Assembly: GCF_002245355.1 (NCBI RefSeq)
Contig: NZ_NOWF01000001.1
Span: 434,001 to 498,000 of the forward strand
Source of the DNA: Paludifilum halophilum
Lineage (GTDB): Bacteria; Bacillota; Bacilli; Thermoactinomycetales; DSM-45169
Length of the DNA stretch: 64,000 bases
Direction of reading: 5' to 3'
In this document: one piece after another, positions 54,136-63,493 of the stretch
How positions within the stretch are numbered: the first letter of the stretch is position 1
Layout: each line of letters begins with the position of its first letter
Program-made: the position numbers and the translations under genes
The notes under the pieces: generated by a model
Told to the model about the DNA's origin: nothing
Databases searched by the model: none
Seen by the model: only the letters and a program-made list of their open reading frames with translations

Positions 54136-55401
54136 TTGGCTACTCAATCTTCCGGAAAAAAACCGAAAACCGGTGTATGGGTACTGGCCAGCTTAAGTGC
54201 CGTTCCTCTGATCATGGTTTTGGGCAACTCCATGCTAATCCCGGTCCTGCCCACCATTGAATCGAAAATGAATGTCTCCCCGCTGCAAGTGAGTTTACTG
54301 ATCACATTGTTCTCCGTTCCAGCGGGACTAGTCATCCCTCTGGCCGGCATTTTATCGGACCGACTCGGACGGAAACCGATCATCATTCCCTCCCTGATTC
54401 TGTATGGGGCCGGCGGTTTGCTGACGGGGTTCGCCTCTATATGGGGGATGTATGGACTGATGCTGACCGGCCGGATCATTCAGGGAATCGGAGCCGCCGG
54501 AACCGCTCCCATCACCATGGCGCTGGTCAGCGATCTATACCAAAAGGAGGGAAGGAGTAAAGCTCTCGGTGTCATCGAAGCGTCCAACGGCATGGGGAAA
54601 GTGTTAAGTCCCATCCTCGGATCCCTGCTCGCTCTGATTACATGGTACACCCTTTTTTTCGCCTTTCCCATTTTAACTGTTCCCTCCGCCTTGGCCATTT
54701 GGTTTTTGATCAAAGAGCCGAATCGGAATCAAAAAGAACAACCCCTCGCTCAATACAAGGATCATCTGAAAAAAACCTGGGACCGGCAGGGTCGTTGGTT
54801 ATCCGTCGCTTTTTTCGCCGGATTGATTACCATGTTCACTCTGTTCGGCGTTCTCTTTTTCCTGTCGGACCTGTTGGAGAAGCGGTACGGGATCGATGGG
54901 GTCCTCAAAGGACTGATCCTGGCCATTCCCCTGTTGGCGATGAGTACCACTTCTTACTTGGCTGGAAGTCATGTCAACCAAAAGATGAGCATCATGAAAA
55001 AATTCATCGTCATCGGCCTGTTTATGATCGCCGTCGGAATGGGTTTGGTACCCTTTTTCAACAATACTTACGTTTTATTGGCAATTTTGGTGGGAATCGG
55101 CGTGGGGAGCGGATTGATCCTCCCCTGTCTCAACACATTGATCACCTCTGCCGTCGGTTCTCAGGAAAGGGGCATGATCACCTCATTATATAACAGTATC
55201 CGTTTTTTGGGAGTCGCACTGGGTCCACCGGTCTTTGGCGCCTTAGCGGGAGCCAAGATCTGGCTGTTTCTCGGTAACGCCTTCCTCTCCGCCATCGGCG
55301 GTTTTCTATCCATGATCTTCATCCGAAAGCCGGAACGCCTGAAAGGGAAAGGGGGAAAATCGCGTCTGCTCCTTCGCAAAAAAGGGTTGCGACCCACTTG
55401 A
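54136..55401 (+). CDS. MFS transporter, drug-resistance type
   Basis: 421 aa, 12 membrane helices. The MFS loop motif after helix 2 is AGILSDRLGRKPI, and helix 5 motif-C-like region ASNGMGKVLSPILG fits drug:H+ antiporters. TTG 54136 with CGAGGTGA 6 nt upstream. It lies 76 nt before the sulfolactate genes on the same strand and could move a sulfonate or simply be a multidrug exporter; substrate unknown. Confidence 0.85.
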   Translation: MATQSSGKKPKTGVWVLASLSAVPLIMVLGNSMLIPVLPTIESKMNVSPLQVSLLITLFSVPAGLVIPLAGILSDRLGRKPIIIPSLILYGAGGLLTGFASIWGMYGLMLTGRIIQGIGAAGTAPITMALVSDLYQKEGRSKALGVIEASNGMGKVLSPILGSLLALITWYTLFFAFPILTVPSALAIWFLIKEPNRNQKEQPLAQYKDHLKKTWDRQGRWLSVAFFAGLITMFTLFGVLFFLSDLLEKRYGIDGVLKGLILAIPLLAMSTTSYLAGSHVNQKMSIMKKFIVIGLFMIAVGMGLVPFFNNTYVLLAILVGIGVGSGLILPCLNTLITSAVGSQERGMITSLYNSIRFLGVALGPPVFGALAGAKIWLFLGNAFLSAIGGFLSMIFIRKPERLKGKGGKSRLLLRKKGLRPT

Positions 55402-55477
55402 TCTTCCGGGGCACCTGTACCCTCCTCACCGCATAACATAGTGACCGAACGACTCGTCAGGAAGTGAGGAGAGCCGG

Positions 55478-56284
55478 ATGGACCCCTTTACCGAGAAAAC
55501 ATGGGAAACGCGATTGCTTGATCCGTCCCTGGAACGAGAGTCCAAACCCCGTTTAAGCGGATTGACTATGGTTATTGATAAGGGACTGGGTTTAACCGCT
55601 TTTAAAGATTTGTTGGATTTAGCCGGTGACTACATCGATTTCATCAAGTTGGGATTTGGGACCGCCAGCCTAACGCCCTTTCCCGTACTCAAAGAAAAAC
55701 TGAATCTGGCTGGCCTTCACGGGATCCATCTCTATCCCGGAGGAACCTTTTTTGAGGTGGCCTGGGCACAACAACAAACAGATGACTTTTTCCACACCTT
55801 GTCGGACATGGGTTTTTCCTGGGTCGAGATCTCCGACGGGACCATCGATTTGCAGGACGAGGAACGCTCCCGGTGCATCCGGAAGGCCCGTGACTGTTCT
55901 TTCCGGGTGATCACAGAAATCGGAAAAAAGATGAAAGGATCCGTAACCCCTGTTTCCGACTTGGCTCACACCTTTTTCAAAGACCGGGATGACGGTGCTG
56001 AGTACATTATTGTGGAGGGACGGGAATCAGGCCGGAATATCGGTATCTTCGATTCCCAGGGGGGTGTGGATACGGATTACGTGCTCAATATTTATGAACG
56101 AGTGGAAAGCCACCGATTGATTTGGGAATGTCCCCAAAACCCGCAACAAGTGGCGATTCTCAAACTGCTGGGCTCAAAAGCGAATTTGGGTAATATTCCC
56201 GCTCAGGAAGCTCTGTCCGTGGAATCTCTGCGCAGGGGTTTGCGTTCGGATACCTTTTTTACTTTCGGAGGGTATTCCATATGA
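55478..56284 (+). CDS. comA: Phosphosulfolactate synthase (ComA/YitD-like)
   Basis: 268 aa TIM barrel adding sulfite to phosphoenolpyruvate to give 2-phospho-3-sulfolactate. Family stretches: DYIDFIKLGFGTASL, HLYPGGTFFEVA, WVEISDGTIDL, EYIIVEGRESG. Known for coenzyme M synthesis in methanogens and for 3-sulfolactate in Bacillus spores. ATG 55478 shortly after AGGAAGTGAGGAGAG. Stop overlaps comB start. As no coenzyme M is expected, spore sulfolactate is the likely product (inference). Confidence 0.88.
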   Translation: MDPFTEKTWETRLLDPSLERESKPRLSGLTMVIDKGLGLTAFKDLLDLAGDYIDFIKLGFGTASLTPFPVLKEKLNLAGLHGIHLYPGGTFFEVAWAQQQTDDFFHTLSDMGFSWVEISDGTIDLQDEERSRCIRKARDCSFRVITEIGKKMKGSVTPVSDLAHTFFKDRDDGAEYIIVEGRESGRNIGIFDSQGGVDTDYVLNIYERVESHRLIWECPQNPQQVAILKLLGSKANLGNIPAQEALSVESLRRGLRSDTFFTFGGYSI

Positions 56285-56988
56285 TGGTAACGGTGGTACC
56301 TCATGTGGATGAATTAAAGAGCGATCAGCTCGTTCACAAAACCATCGTCGTCATCGATATATTCCGTGCCTCCAGCTGTATCATCACCGCCCTGGCCCAT
56401 GGAGCCGCCTTTATCCGGCCTGCCGAAACCGTCTCCGAAGCCCGAAAGCTGGCCGGAAAAAGACTCCTCACCGGCGGGGAGCGATATGGAAAAAGATTGG
56501 AGGGGTTTGATCTGGGTAATTCCCCCTCCGATTACACCTCGGACAAAGTGAACGGGCGCGGGATTGTCATGACGACGACCAACGGAACTCGTGCCCTGAT
56601 TAAAGCGGGACGAGGAACTCATGTCCTCATCGGCGGATTTCTCAACGCCGCGGCTTGTGCCTTATCCACCAAAAATCTACACAGGGATGTCCTGCTACTC
56701 TGTGCCGGAACCCGAGGGGAATTTTCTCTGGAAGACGGTGTTGCCGCGGGTTGTCTCCTGGACCGAATGCAGACACTGGATCCCTCTGTACACTGCGATG
56801 ACTTGGGCCTCGCATTGAAAAACTGTTACCTCTCTTGCCGGGAACGGCTCTTTGAAACCCTCTCCCTGAGTCAATCGGGACAACGTCTGACGGGAAAGGG
56901 ATTGCAGCGGGATCTCCGGGATTGTCTTCAGCCGGACCGCTATCGGCTTGTCCCCCGTTGGCAGGAAGGAAAAATTGTATGTGAATAA
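56281..56988 (+). CDS. comB: 2-Phosphosulfolactate phosphatase (ComB/YitC-like)
   Basis: 235 aa ComB-family Mg-dependent phosphatase. VVIDIFRASSCI, TGGERYG, FDLGNSPSDYT, TTTNGTRAL and CAGTRGEFSLEDGVAAG match the family. Dephosphorylates the ComA product to sulfolactate. ATG 56281 overlaps the comA stop (ATGA); the second ATG is equally possible. B. subtilis yitC-yitD is under SigE; here comA precedes comB. Confidence 0.9.
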   Translation: MMVTVVPHVDELKSDQLVHKTIVVIDIFRASSCIITALAHGAAFIRPAETVSEARKLAGKRLLTGGERYGKRLEGFDLGNSPSDYTSDKVNGRGIVMTTTNGTRALIKAGRGTHVLIGGFLNAAACALSTKNLHRDVLLLCAGTRGEFSLEDGVAAGCLLDRMQTLDPSVHCDDLGLALKNCYLSCRERLFETLSLSQSGQRLTGKGLQRDLRDCLQPDRYRLVPRWQEGKIVCE

Positions 56989-57016
56989 CCCGCTCCAGAC
57001 CCGTCTGAGAGCGGGT
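56988..57016. other. Hairpin at the comB stop
   Basis: ACCCGCTC / GAGCGGGT with inner AGAC/GTCT. No T-run on the plus strand, so at most a weak terminator or mRNA 3'-end stabiliser. Confidence 0.35.
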
Positions 57017-57105
57017 AAAACTTGTATCCGCCCATCCGATCTTTAATAATTTTCCGTATCCCCCCATAGATTGAACCAAAAGAATTTTTGGACAGGGGAT
57101 ACGCT

Positions 57106-57567
57106 ATGAAACCGGACCTTCTTCTCGTCTTGCTGATCGTGATCGGCCTCGTCGGTCGTTCTCCGATCATCGCTACTGCGGCGAGCCTGCTCCTCATCCT
57201 CAAATTGACCCACCTGGAACGCTTTTTTCCCGCAGTGGAACGCCGCGGCCTGGAAATAGGACTTCTTTTTCTCACGATCGCAGTCTTGGTACCCTTCGCC
57301 TCCGGACGTATATCCTTAAAAGAGGTTTTCTCCGTCTTTACGACATTGCCGGGCCTCTTGGCATTGGCAGGCGGGGCGCTGGCCACCTATATGAACGGAA
57401 AAGGATTGGATCTTTTGAAAGTGGATCCCCAAATGATCGTCGGACTGGTGATCGGATCGATTTTCGGGATTGTCTTTCTGCGGGGGATTCCCGTGGGGCC
57501 GTTGATGGCGGCGGGAATTACCGCTTTTTTAATCAAGATTATGGACTGGTTATGGAAGGCTTTCTGA
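57106..57567 (+). CDS. DUF441 family membrane protein
   Basis: 153 aa, four to five membrane helices ([59 protein letters not shown]). DUF441 (YtwI/YeaL-like) proteins are of unknown function. ATG 57106 has AGGGG 7 nt upstream. The terminator follows directly. Confidence 0.85.
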   Translation: MKPDLLLVLLIVIGLVGRSPIIATAASLLLILKLTHLERFFPAVERRGLEIGLLFLTIAVLVPFASGRISLKEVFSVFTTLPGLLALAGGALATYMNGKGLDLLKVDPQMIVGLVIGSIFGIVFLRGIPVGPLMAAGITAFLIKIMDWLWKAF

Positions 57568-57574
57568 TCTACTG

Positions 57575-57606
57575 AAAAAACCGCCGGGTGATACCGACGG
57601 TTTTTT
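57575..57606. terminator. Bidirectional terminator
   Basis: AAAAAACCGcCGG...CCGaCGGTTTTTT between DUF441 (+) and efp (-). Confidence 0.88.
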
Positions 57607-57618
57607 GGCTTCAGCGGC

Positions 57619-58176
57619 TCAAGCTCGGGAGACGTATTCCTCTTTTCGGGTATCGATGATTAACCGTTCTCCTTCGTTGATGAAAAGAGGAACCTGAACC
57701 ACCAGTCCCGTTTCCATTTTCGCCGGTTTGGAACCTCCAGTGGCGGTATCACCCCGAATACCGGGATCCGTCTCCACGACTTCCAGTTCCACGGTATTGG
57801 GCAATTCCATTCCGATCGTTTCTCCCTGATAAAGGATCAGATTGACATTCATGTTCTCCTTGATAAATTTCAGTTCGCGCTCCAGCTTCTCACCGGGAAT
57901 TTGGATCTGATCAAAGGTTTCATTATCCATAAATGTGTAATCGCCGCCGCTTTCATAGAGATACTGCATCTGACGACTTTCCACATGGGCGCGGGGGACT
58001 TTCTCGCCGGCGCGGAACGTGCGTTCCTGGATGTTGCCGTTGCGCAGATTGCGTAACTTGGAGCGGACGAAAGCCGCTCCTTTGCCGGGCTTTACGTGCT
58101 GAAAATCGATGACCTGCCATACATCGTTGTCCAGTTCAATGGTTAAACCGGTCCGAAAATCGTTAGTCGAAATCAT
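57619..58176 (-). CDS. efp: Elongation factor P
   Basis: 185 aa, three beta-barrel domains. Loop with the modifiable residue is PGKGAAF (Lys32), followed by VRSKLRNL. Relieves ribosome stalling at polyproline. ATG 58176 has GGAGG 7 nt upstream; the TTG one codon earlier is possible. Follows the M24 peptidase as in Bacillus (yqhT-efp). In B. subtilis Lys32 is 5-aminopentanolated; no modification gene is seen here. Confidence 0.95.
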   Translation of the reverse strand: MISTNDFRTGLTIELDNDVWQVIDFQHVKPGKGAAFVRSKLRNLRNGNIQERTFRAGEKVPRAHVESRQMQYLYESGGDYTFMDNETFDQIQIPGEKLERELKFIKENMNVNLILYQGETIGMELPNTVELEVVETDPGIRGDTATGGSKPAKMETGLVVQVPLFINEGERLIIDTRKEEYVSRA

Positions 58177-58210
58177 CAACGTTCCTCCTTTACATCCTAA
58201 AACATGAGCT

Positions 58211-59284
58211 CTATTCGATGATGATGAGTTCTTTCGAGCTGTGAGTCAACACTTCATATCCTTCAGCCGTCACCAACACGTCGTCTTCAATCCGGACTCC
58301 GCCAAAGTCCGGCAGATAAATCCCCGGTTCCACCGTCACGACCATTCCGGGTTCCAGGAGGGTGCCCTCCTTTACAGATAGACCCGGCTTTTCGTGAACT
58401 TCCATACCCAGGCTGTGACCGGTGCTGTGGCCGAAATATTCTCCGTAGCCCCTGCGAATAATCCAGTCACGGGCAACAGCGTCCGCCTCCTTCCCGGTCA
58501 AACCCGGCCGAATCGCTTTGACTGCTCTTTTTTGAGCCTCCAGAACGATCTCATAAATTTCCCGTTGCCGGTGATCAGGCTGTCCCAGCATCACTGTACG
58601 GGTCATATCGGAACAGTATCCCTGATATAGCGCTCCGAAATCCATCGTGACCAAATCACCTTTTTGCAAGGATCGGTCGCTGGCAACCCCGTGAGGCAAT
58701 GCCGACCGGGGACCGGAAGCGACAATGATATCGAAGGAAGAGGAATCCGCCCCCATCTCCCGCATCAGGAACTCCAAACGCATCGAAATTTCCCGCTCCG
58801 TTTTACCGGGCCGGATCTCCCCCAAGACGGCTTCAAAAGCATGATCGGCAATTCGCGCCGCCTCCGTTATGGTTTCAATCTCCCAGGCATCCTTTACTTC
58901 CCTCAACTTCTCCACCACTCGGCCCACCGGAACCGCCCGGGTGGACTTTAGGCTCTCGGACAACCGCTGATATTGGCCAAAAGTGAGATGGTCCTTTTCA
59001 AAAGCGATGGAACGGATGCCCAGGTTGTCGCATTGTTCCTTTACTGTAGTAAAGGGGTTGCCTTTATGCTGGATGAAATCGTAATTCGGCGCTTGTTCCT
59101 TCGCTTGAACCCTGTAACGGAAATCGGAAATCAAAACCTGTGCCTCTGAAGTGACAATCACCCACCCTGCTGACCCTGTAAAACCGGTCAGATATCGGCG
59201 ATTGATCGGATGGCTGACCAGAAGCGCCTCCATACCCTGGTCATCCATCCATTTACGCAATCGATTCAGCCGCTTTTTCAACAA
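58211..59284 (-). CDS. papA: M24-family Xaa-Pro peptidase (PapA/YqhT type, paralogue 2)
   Basis: 357 aa: N-terminal creatinase domain and a pita-bread catalytic domain with metal ligands in [17 protein letters not shown] (two Asp), [14 protein letters not shown] (His), VTVEPGIYL (Glu) and GGVRIEDD (Glu). Starts TTG TTG at 59284/59281 after AAGGAGAGAGG; either may be used. Between aroQ and efp, the usual Firmicute order. Related to the gene at 26338. Confidence 0.92.
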   Translation of the reverse strand: MLKKRLNRLRKWMDDQGMEALLVSHPINRRYLTGFTGSAGWVIVTSEAQVLISDFRYRVQAKEQAPNYDFIQHKGNPFTTVKEQCDNLGIRSIAFEKDHLTFGQYQRLSESLKSTRAVPVGRVVEKLREVKDAWEIETITEAARIADHAFEAVLGEIRPGKTEREISMRLEFLMREMGADSSSFDIIVASGPRSALPHGVASDRSLQKGDLVTMDFGALYQGYCSDMTRTVMLGQPDHRQREIYEIVLEAQKRAVKAIRPGLTGKEADAVARDWIIRRGYGEYFGHSTGHSLGMEVHEKPGLSVKEGTLLEPGMVVTVEPGIYLPDFGGVRIEDDVLVTAEGYEVLTHSSKELIIIE

Positions 59285-59296
59285 CCTCTCTCCTTT

Positions 59297-59737
59297 CTAG
59301 GGCCCTTTCAAAAACCGGATCGCCGCTCTCAAGCCCAACTCGTATCCGGCACTGCCGAAGCCGACGATCTGCCCCGCTGTGACAGGTGCTGTCACGGAAA
59401 TCCCGCGAAATGCTTCACGGTTATGAATGTTGGACATATGTACCTCAATGGCGGGTACACTGACCGATGCCAGCGCATCCCGCAAAGCGTAACTGTAATG
59501 GGTGAGAGCCCCTGGATTGATGATTAGGGCGTTGTATTCTCCTTCTGCCTCGTGAATGCAATCGATAAGGGCTCCTTCATGGTTGGATTGGAATACGCTT
59601 ACCTCCAACCCCCATTCCCTTCCGCGTTGTTGAAGACGGGCATTGAGCTGATCCAGTGTTTCATGCCCGTAGATCTCCGGCTCTCGCTGTCCGAGACGGT
59701 TGAGATTGGGGCCGTGTAGTACCAATATCTTCGACAA
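59297..59737 (-). CDS. aroQ: 3-Dehydroquinate dehydratase, type II
   Basis: Third shikimate-pathway step, 146 aa. Type II motifs: [17 protein letters not shown] (active-site Tyr), [36 protein letters not shown] (catalytic His). TTG 59737 (MSKILVLHG) is the likely start, with GGGGGTGA upstream; the ATG at 59752 is only 3 nt from its AAGGA. Head of the aroQ-papA-efp unit. Confidence 0.94.
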   Translation of the reverse strand: MSKILVLHGPNLNRLGQREPEIYGHETLDQLNARLQQRGREWGLEVSVFQSNHEGALIDCIHEAEGEYNALIINPGALTHYSYALRDALASVSVPAIEVHMSNIHNREAFRGISVTAPVTAGQIVGFGSAGYELGLRAAIRFLKGP

Positions 59738-60007
59738 AGGATTCACCCCCATTCTTCCTTCGCCATTGTAACACAAAACCCTGTAACCCCGACGAATCCG
59801 TCCCTTATCTATTCTCTGAAAGCAAAGAGCGGGTCATTCGTCGAAAATAACAACGTTTACAGCCGATTGATCCCATCCACGGGAAAGAGATTACACCCTC
59901 CTCCCAGTGATATGTTAAAATGGGAATATTGCATCGGATCATTGTCAATTCGATAAAAAACCAGGATAAGACATCGAGCTCAGCGTGGTGGAGGTGGAAA
60001 AAAACCA

Positions 60008-60973
60008 GTGGCCGAAAAACCGACAGCATACGGCGGTCAGGCCGTTGTCGAAGGTGTCATGATGGGCGGACGTCGAGCCCAGGTAACAGCCATCCGTCGG
60101 AAAAACGGCGAAATCGAACTGTACGAATTGGCTCGACGGACCCCTGCACCCTTGGGCTGGCTGAAAAAGATTCCACTGATTAGAGGAATCATCGCGCTTA
60201 TCGAGTCCAGCGCTTCCGGATCGAAGCATCTGCAATTCGCTACCGACCGCTATGATCTGGAACCCGGTGAGGAAGTGGAAGAAGCATCCGCCTCCAAACT
60301 GCAAATGGTCCTGGGCGTCACAGCCGTAGGCGTTCTATCGCTGGTGGTCGGGAAATCTCTGTTTACTGCCTTGCCCGCATTTTTGGCCAGCATTCTCTTC
60401 GACGGCACGGTTACCAACCTGATCCTGCAAAACCTGATCGAAGGGGGGATCAAAACCCTCCTGCTCCTGGGCTATCTATTTGCAATCGCCCAGACCCCCA
60501 TTATCAAACGGCTGTTTCAATACCACGGAGCCGAACATAAAGTGATTAATGCCTACGAATCCGGGGTAGAATTAACCATAGACCGTGTTCAAAAACAGTC
60601 GACACTCCATTATCGGTGCGGGAGCAGCTTCATTATCCTGACCATCATCGTCGGAGTTGTCCTGTATTCCTTCTTCAGCTACGACAACGTGTGGGACCGA
60701 ATCGCCATCCGGCTGATGCTGATTCCCGCAGTCGTGGGGCTTTCCTATGAGTTGCTCCGAATCACCAATGCGCTTCGGGACATCCCCGTACTGACCTATC
60801 TGGGATATCCGGGTTTGTGGCTGCAAAAGCTGACAACGCGTGAACCCGACGATGAACAAGTGGAAGTCGCGATTGCCGCCTTCAACCGAATGCGGGAATT
60901 GGAGGATCAACCGGCAAAAACGTTGAACCGTTCTTCCCCGGCCCACGACCGGATCAGCAGTGTGGGATCTTGA
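60008..60973 (+). CDS. yqhQ: YqhQ family membrane protein (DUF1385)
   Basis: 321 aa. Signatures: AYGGQAVVEGVMMGG at the N-terminus and YHGAEHKVINAYE in the middle, both diagnostic of DUF1385, plus about four to five membrane helices. Function unknown; conserved in Firmicutes, Thermotoga and actinobacteria. GTG 60008, GGAGGTGG 10 nt upstream. Divergent from aroQ; the 270-nt gap holds a possible but unconvincing promoter. Confidence 0.88.
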   Translation: MAEKPTAYGGQAVVEGVMMGGRRAQVTAIRRKNGEIELYELARRTPAPLGWLKKIPLIRGIIALIESSASGSKHLQFATDRYDLEPGEEVEEASASKLQMVLGVTAVGVLSLVVGKSLFTALPAFLASILFDGTVTNLILQNLIEGGIKTLLLLGYLFAIAQTPIIKRLFQYHGAEHKVINAYESGVELTIDRVQKQSTLHYRCGSSFIILTIIVGVVLYSFFSYDNVWDRIAIRLMLIPAVVGLSYELLRITNALRDIPVLTYLGYPGLWLQKLTTREPDDEQVEVAIAAFNRMRELEDQPAKTLNRSSPAHDRISSVGS

Positions 60974-60994
60974 AGAAACGAGGGAGATTGTTCC

Positions 60995-61318
60995 ATGTTC
61001 AGTACCAAGCAGAAGTTTTGGCGATGGATCGTGATCGGTTTGATCACCGTCGGCCTGGTACGACTCCTGTTTGTGCAAACCTCCACCGTCATTCTGTTTA
61101 CACTCGTGATCGGTGGTATCTACTACCTGTACAAACGGCCGCCCCGGTGGTTGATTCGGCTCGGTTACCCCGGGAATGCCCCTGGACAGTTTCAGGTACC
61201 CAAACAAGCCCCTTCCCGGCATCGGAAGAAGGAAAACAAGTATACAAAAAAACGCCGTTCTTTTCGGGTGATTGATGGCAACAAAAAAAATTCCGAGAGA
61301 AACACCAAAACCCAGTAG
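60995..61318 (+). CDS. SA1362/YqhP-like small membrane protein
   Basis: 107 aa: two N-terminal membrane helices (WIVIGLITVGLVRLLFV; TVILFTLVIGGIYYLY) and a strongly basic tail. Position right after yqhQ and layout fit the SA1362/YqhP family; assignment is mainly by context. ATG 60995 with GAGGGAG upstream. Function unknown. Confidence 0.65.
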   Translation: MFSTKQKFWRWIVIGLITVGLVRLLFVQTSTVILFTLVIGGIYYLYKRPPRWLIRLGYPGNAPGQFQVPKQAPSRHRKKENKYTKKRRSFRVIDGNKKNSERNTKTQ

Positions 61319-61337
61319 TCTCTTCTACTGGGTTTTT
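61307..61337. terminator. Bidirectional terminator
   Basis: CCCAGTAG/CTACTGGG stem with A-run before and T-run after, between convergent genes; it overlaps the end of the SA1362-like gene. Confidence 0.9.
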
Positions 61338-61711
61338 CACCGTTTTTGCCCAAAGGGGGTACCTGTTGCCGCATCGATCACTGACGGCGGCTTTCCCCGG
61401 ATTTGAAACGCCAAATACGGGTAAGCCAACACCTGGGGGTGCATAGCTCCCGGTTCCGGGGCCTCTTCCCGGACCACAATCAAGAGCTTCCCCCCTTCCT
61501 TCTTTTCCTCGACAAACACCAGCCGATAACCCGGATTGGGCTTGACACCGGAGGCAACTACCAAAAGCCGCTTCCCTTTGACATTCATCCGGTGAACCCC
61601 TCGCTCCTGTTTGATGTGCTTCAACCAGTGCAGGGCGTCATTCGGCAGATTCCGTTCCGCTCGTTTCGTAAGGAGGCGTACCGCGGCCTCCCCTTTTCTC
61701 TCCGAATCCAC
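61337..61711 (-). CDS. PrcB C-terminal-domain protein
   Basis: 124 aa, no signal peptide. Contains the PrcB-C pattern: GVHRMNVKGKRLLVVASG, PGYRLVFVEE, then PHPQ-type tail with AYPYLAFQI. In Treponema PrcB stabilises a surface protease, but here the protein is cytoplasmic by sequence and function is unknown. GTG 61711 has AAGGAGGTG upstream, inside the end of the patatin gene; the genes are 1 nt apart and likely co-translated. Confidence 0.7.
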   Translation of the reverse strand: MDSERKGEAAVRLLTKRAERNLPNDALHWLKHIKQERGVHRMNVKGKRLLVVASGVKPNPGYRLVFVEEKKEGGKLLIVVREEAPEPGAMHPQVLAYPYLAFQIRGKPPSVIDAATGTPFGQKR

Positions 61712-61712
61712 C

Positions 61713-62678
61713 TTATACACCTCCTTCATCCGACTTGGAAGGTCTGATCCGATAAGTGATACCATCCGTACACCGATCGGCCAGATACCGTTTAAAGGTC
61801 CAGTCCCGAAAAAAACATCGCGCGGCATCGACTCCCGCTTCAAACAAAGCTCTCCTTCTCTCCTCTTCGAGATTGAAATCCGTCATTTCCACTCCCAAGG
61901 TAGGTACCTGAATCGTCCGAATTTTGTCCTGCTCTTTGATATGACGGTTATCATGGGCATCCAGCATGGTGAGAAACATCGCCCGGAGCAAGGAGATCGG
62001 TCCGTTGATGCGACGCGGTTCTCCTCCCGTCTCTGACAAGAACCGAAATCCGAAAGTCGGCCAGCGCGGGGGATTTTTATCAAAGATCCATACCGGAAAA
62101 TTGCTCAGTACGCCTCCATCCACCACATAACTGACCGCTTTGGAAGCGCGGTGATAAACTTTGACCGGATCGAAAAAGAGGGGGATGGAACAACTCATCC
62201 GCACGGCTCGCGCGACGGAGAACTTTGCGGGATGGATCCCGTAATCCTCCAAATCCCGGGGTAAAACCAGCAAGTTTCTCCGGCTGATGTCGGAAGCGAT
62301 GATCGAAAGCTCCCGTTCCTTCAAGTCGGCAAAGGTATAAACCCCCTTTTCCGCCAAAAGCCCCCCCACCCACTGCTCCAGGGGTTTCCCGGGATACAGC
62401 CCCTTATGAATCCACAGACGAAGAACGGTTCCAATCCAGGGAATTTTATGCCAGGTATCAGGAGTGAACCGGGTAAAATCATGTTGATATAACAGTCGAT
62501 ACAGTTCCCCACTCCGATAACCGGCGGCCAACAAAGAAGCGATGATCGCCCCCGCCGATGTCCCGGCCAGCCGTTTCCATTCGTACCCCTTCTCCTCCGC
62601 CACGCTCAAAGCTCCCACTAAACCGAAGGCCTTAATCCCTCCACCCTCCAGCACAGCATCCGCGCGAATGGAAAACAC
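61713..62678 (-). CDS. Patatin-like phospholipase
   Basis: 321 aa lipid acyl hydrolase. Oxyanion hole VLEGGGIKAFG, nucleophile Ser41 in GTSAG, catalytic Asp187 in VDGG; the Ser-Asp dyad is complete. No signal peptide. The GTG at 62678 abuts its AGGGGG site. An ATT at 62669, 8 nt from AGGGGG, would give RADAVLEGGG, which is the usual family start, so initiation at ATT is plausible. Co-transcribed with the PrcB-domain gene. Substrate unknown. Confidence 0.86.
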   Translation of the reverse strand: MFSIRADAVLEGGGIKAFGLVGALSVAEEKGYEWKRLAGTSAGAIIASLLAAGYRSGELYRLLYQHDFTRFTPDTWHKIPWIGTVLRLWIHKGLYPGKPLEQWVGGLLAEKGVYTFADLKERELSIIASDISRRNLLVLPRDLEDYGIHPAKFSVARAVRMSCSIPLFFDPVKVYHRASKAVSYVVDGGVLSNFPVWIFDKNPPRWPTFGFRFLSETGGEPRRINGPISLLRAMFLTMLDAHDNRHIKEQDKIRTIQVPTLGVEMTDFNLEEERRRALFEAGVDAARCFFRDWTFKRYLADRCTDGITYRIRPSKSDEGGV

Positions 62679-62735
62679 CCCCTGTTAGGATGAGACACCC
62701 TACACCTTTCGCTTTATGTGTATGCCGACGATCGA

Positions 62736-62765
62736 TAAAAAACCCCCATGGCCGGCCACAGGGTT
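62736..62765 (-). terminator. Terminator of mntR
   Basis: Leftward AACCCTGTGGCC / GGCCATGGGGGTT hairpin followed by TTTTATC. Confidence 0.75.
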
Positions 62766-62775
62766 CGATTCATCA

Positions 62776-63213
62776 TCAGGGACTCATATCTTCTTCCACC
62801 TCGTCCGCCTCTTTGAGAGCTCGCAGTTCCGCAATCCTCTCCGGATTTTTCTGAAAATATTCCACCAGGTATTCAATGCTGGTAATGGAATCCCAACTGA
62901 GATGATGTTCAATTCCTTCGACATCGTCATAGATGAGCTCCTCACTGACTCCGATGATACGCAGGAATTCCTCCAACAACGTATGCCGGTCCACTAACCG
63001 CTTTCCGATCTTTTTTCCTTTTGACGTCAGAACCAGTCCGCGGTATTTCTCGTAGACCAGGTATTTACTCTGGTCGAGCTTTTGAACCATTTTCGTGACA
63101 GACGAGGGATGTACCTCCAACGCCTCCGCAATATCGGAAACCCGTGCATACCCTTTTGTATCGATCAGTTTATAAATGTTCTCCAGATAATCTTCCATAC
63201 TCGGCGTCGGCAT
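62776..63213 (-). CDS. mntR: Manganese-responsive regulator MntR
   Basis: 145 aa DtxR-family repressor: an N-terminal winged helix and a helical dimer domain. All six B. subtilis Mn-binding residues fall at identical numbers: Asp8, Glu11, His77, Glu99, Glu102, His103. It represses Mn uptake and activates efflux. ATG 63213 with GGGGGAAGTGAC; the 36 codons upstream are not family-like. A minus-strand TATACT near 63315 may be its -10. No Mn transporter gene is adjacent. Confidence 0.95.
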   Translation of the reverse strand: MPTPSMEDYLENIYKLIDTKGYARVSDIAEALEVHPSSVTKMVQKLDQSKYLVYEKYRGLVLTSKGKKIGKRLVDRHTLLEEFLRIIGVSEELIYDDVEGIEHHLSWDSITSIEYLVEYFQKNPERIAELRALKEADEVEEDMSP

Positions 63214-63493
63214 GTCACTTCCCCCTATCCACATTCTGCTGACCCGCCGCTGTCGACGAAACATATTCCCGCCGCTTATTACATAGGCACGGGATTCACA
63301 CTCGCATGAGAAGTATACCATATATTTATCGATCCATGGATAATCGGGCTTAACCTTCTTACGATCCCCTTACGATCCTTTCCGATCGAATACTCATCGA
63401 CTCCGTCGCATTTCGCCACCTCCACAAACATTGTCATATCATTCAAAATAAAGTATGATGGATGGACTAAAAAAACAGACAGGTGGGATGACA

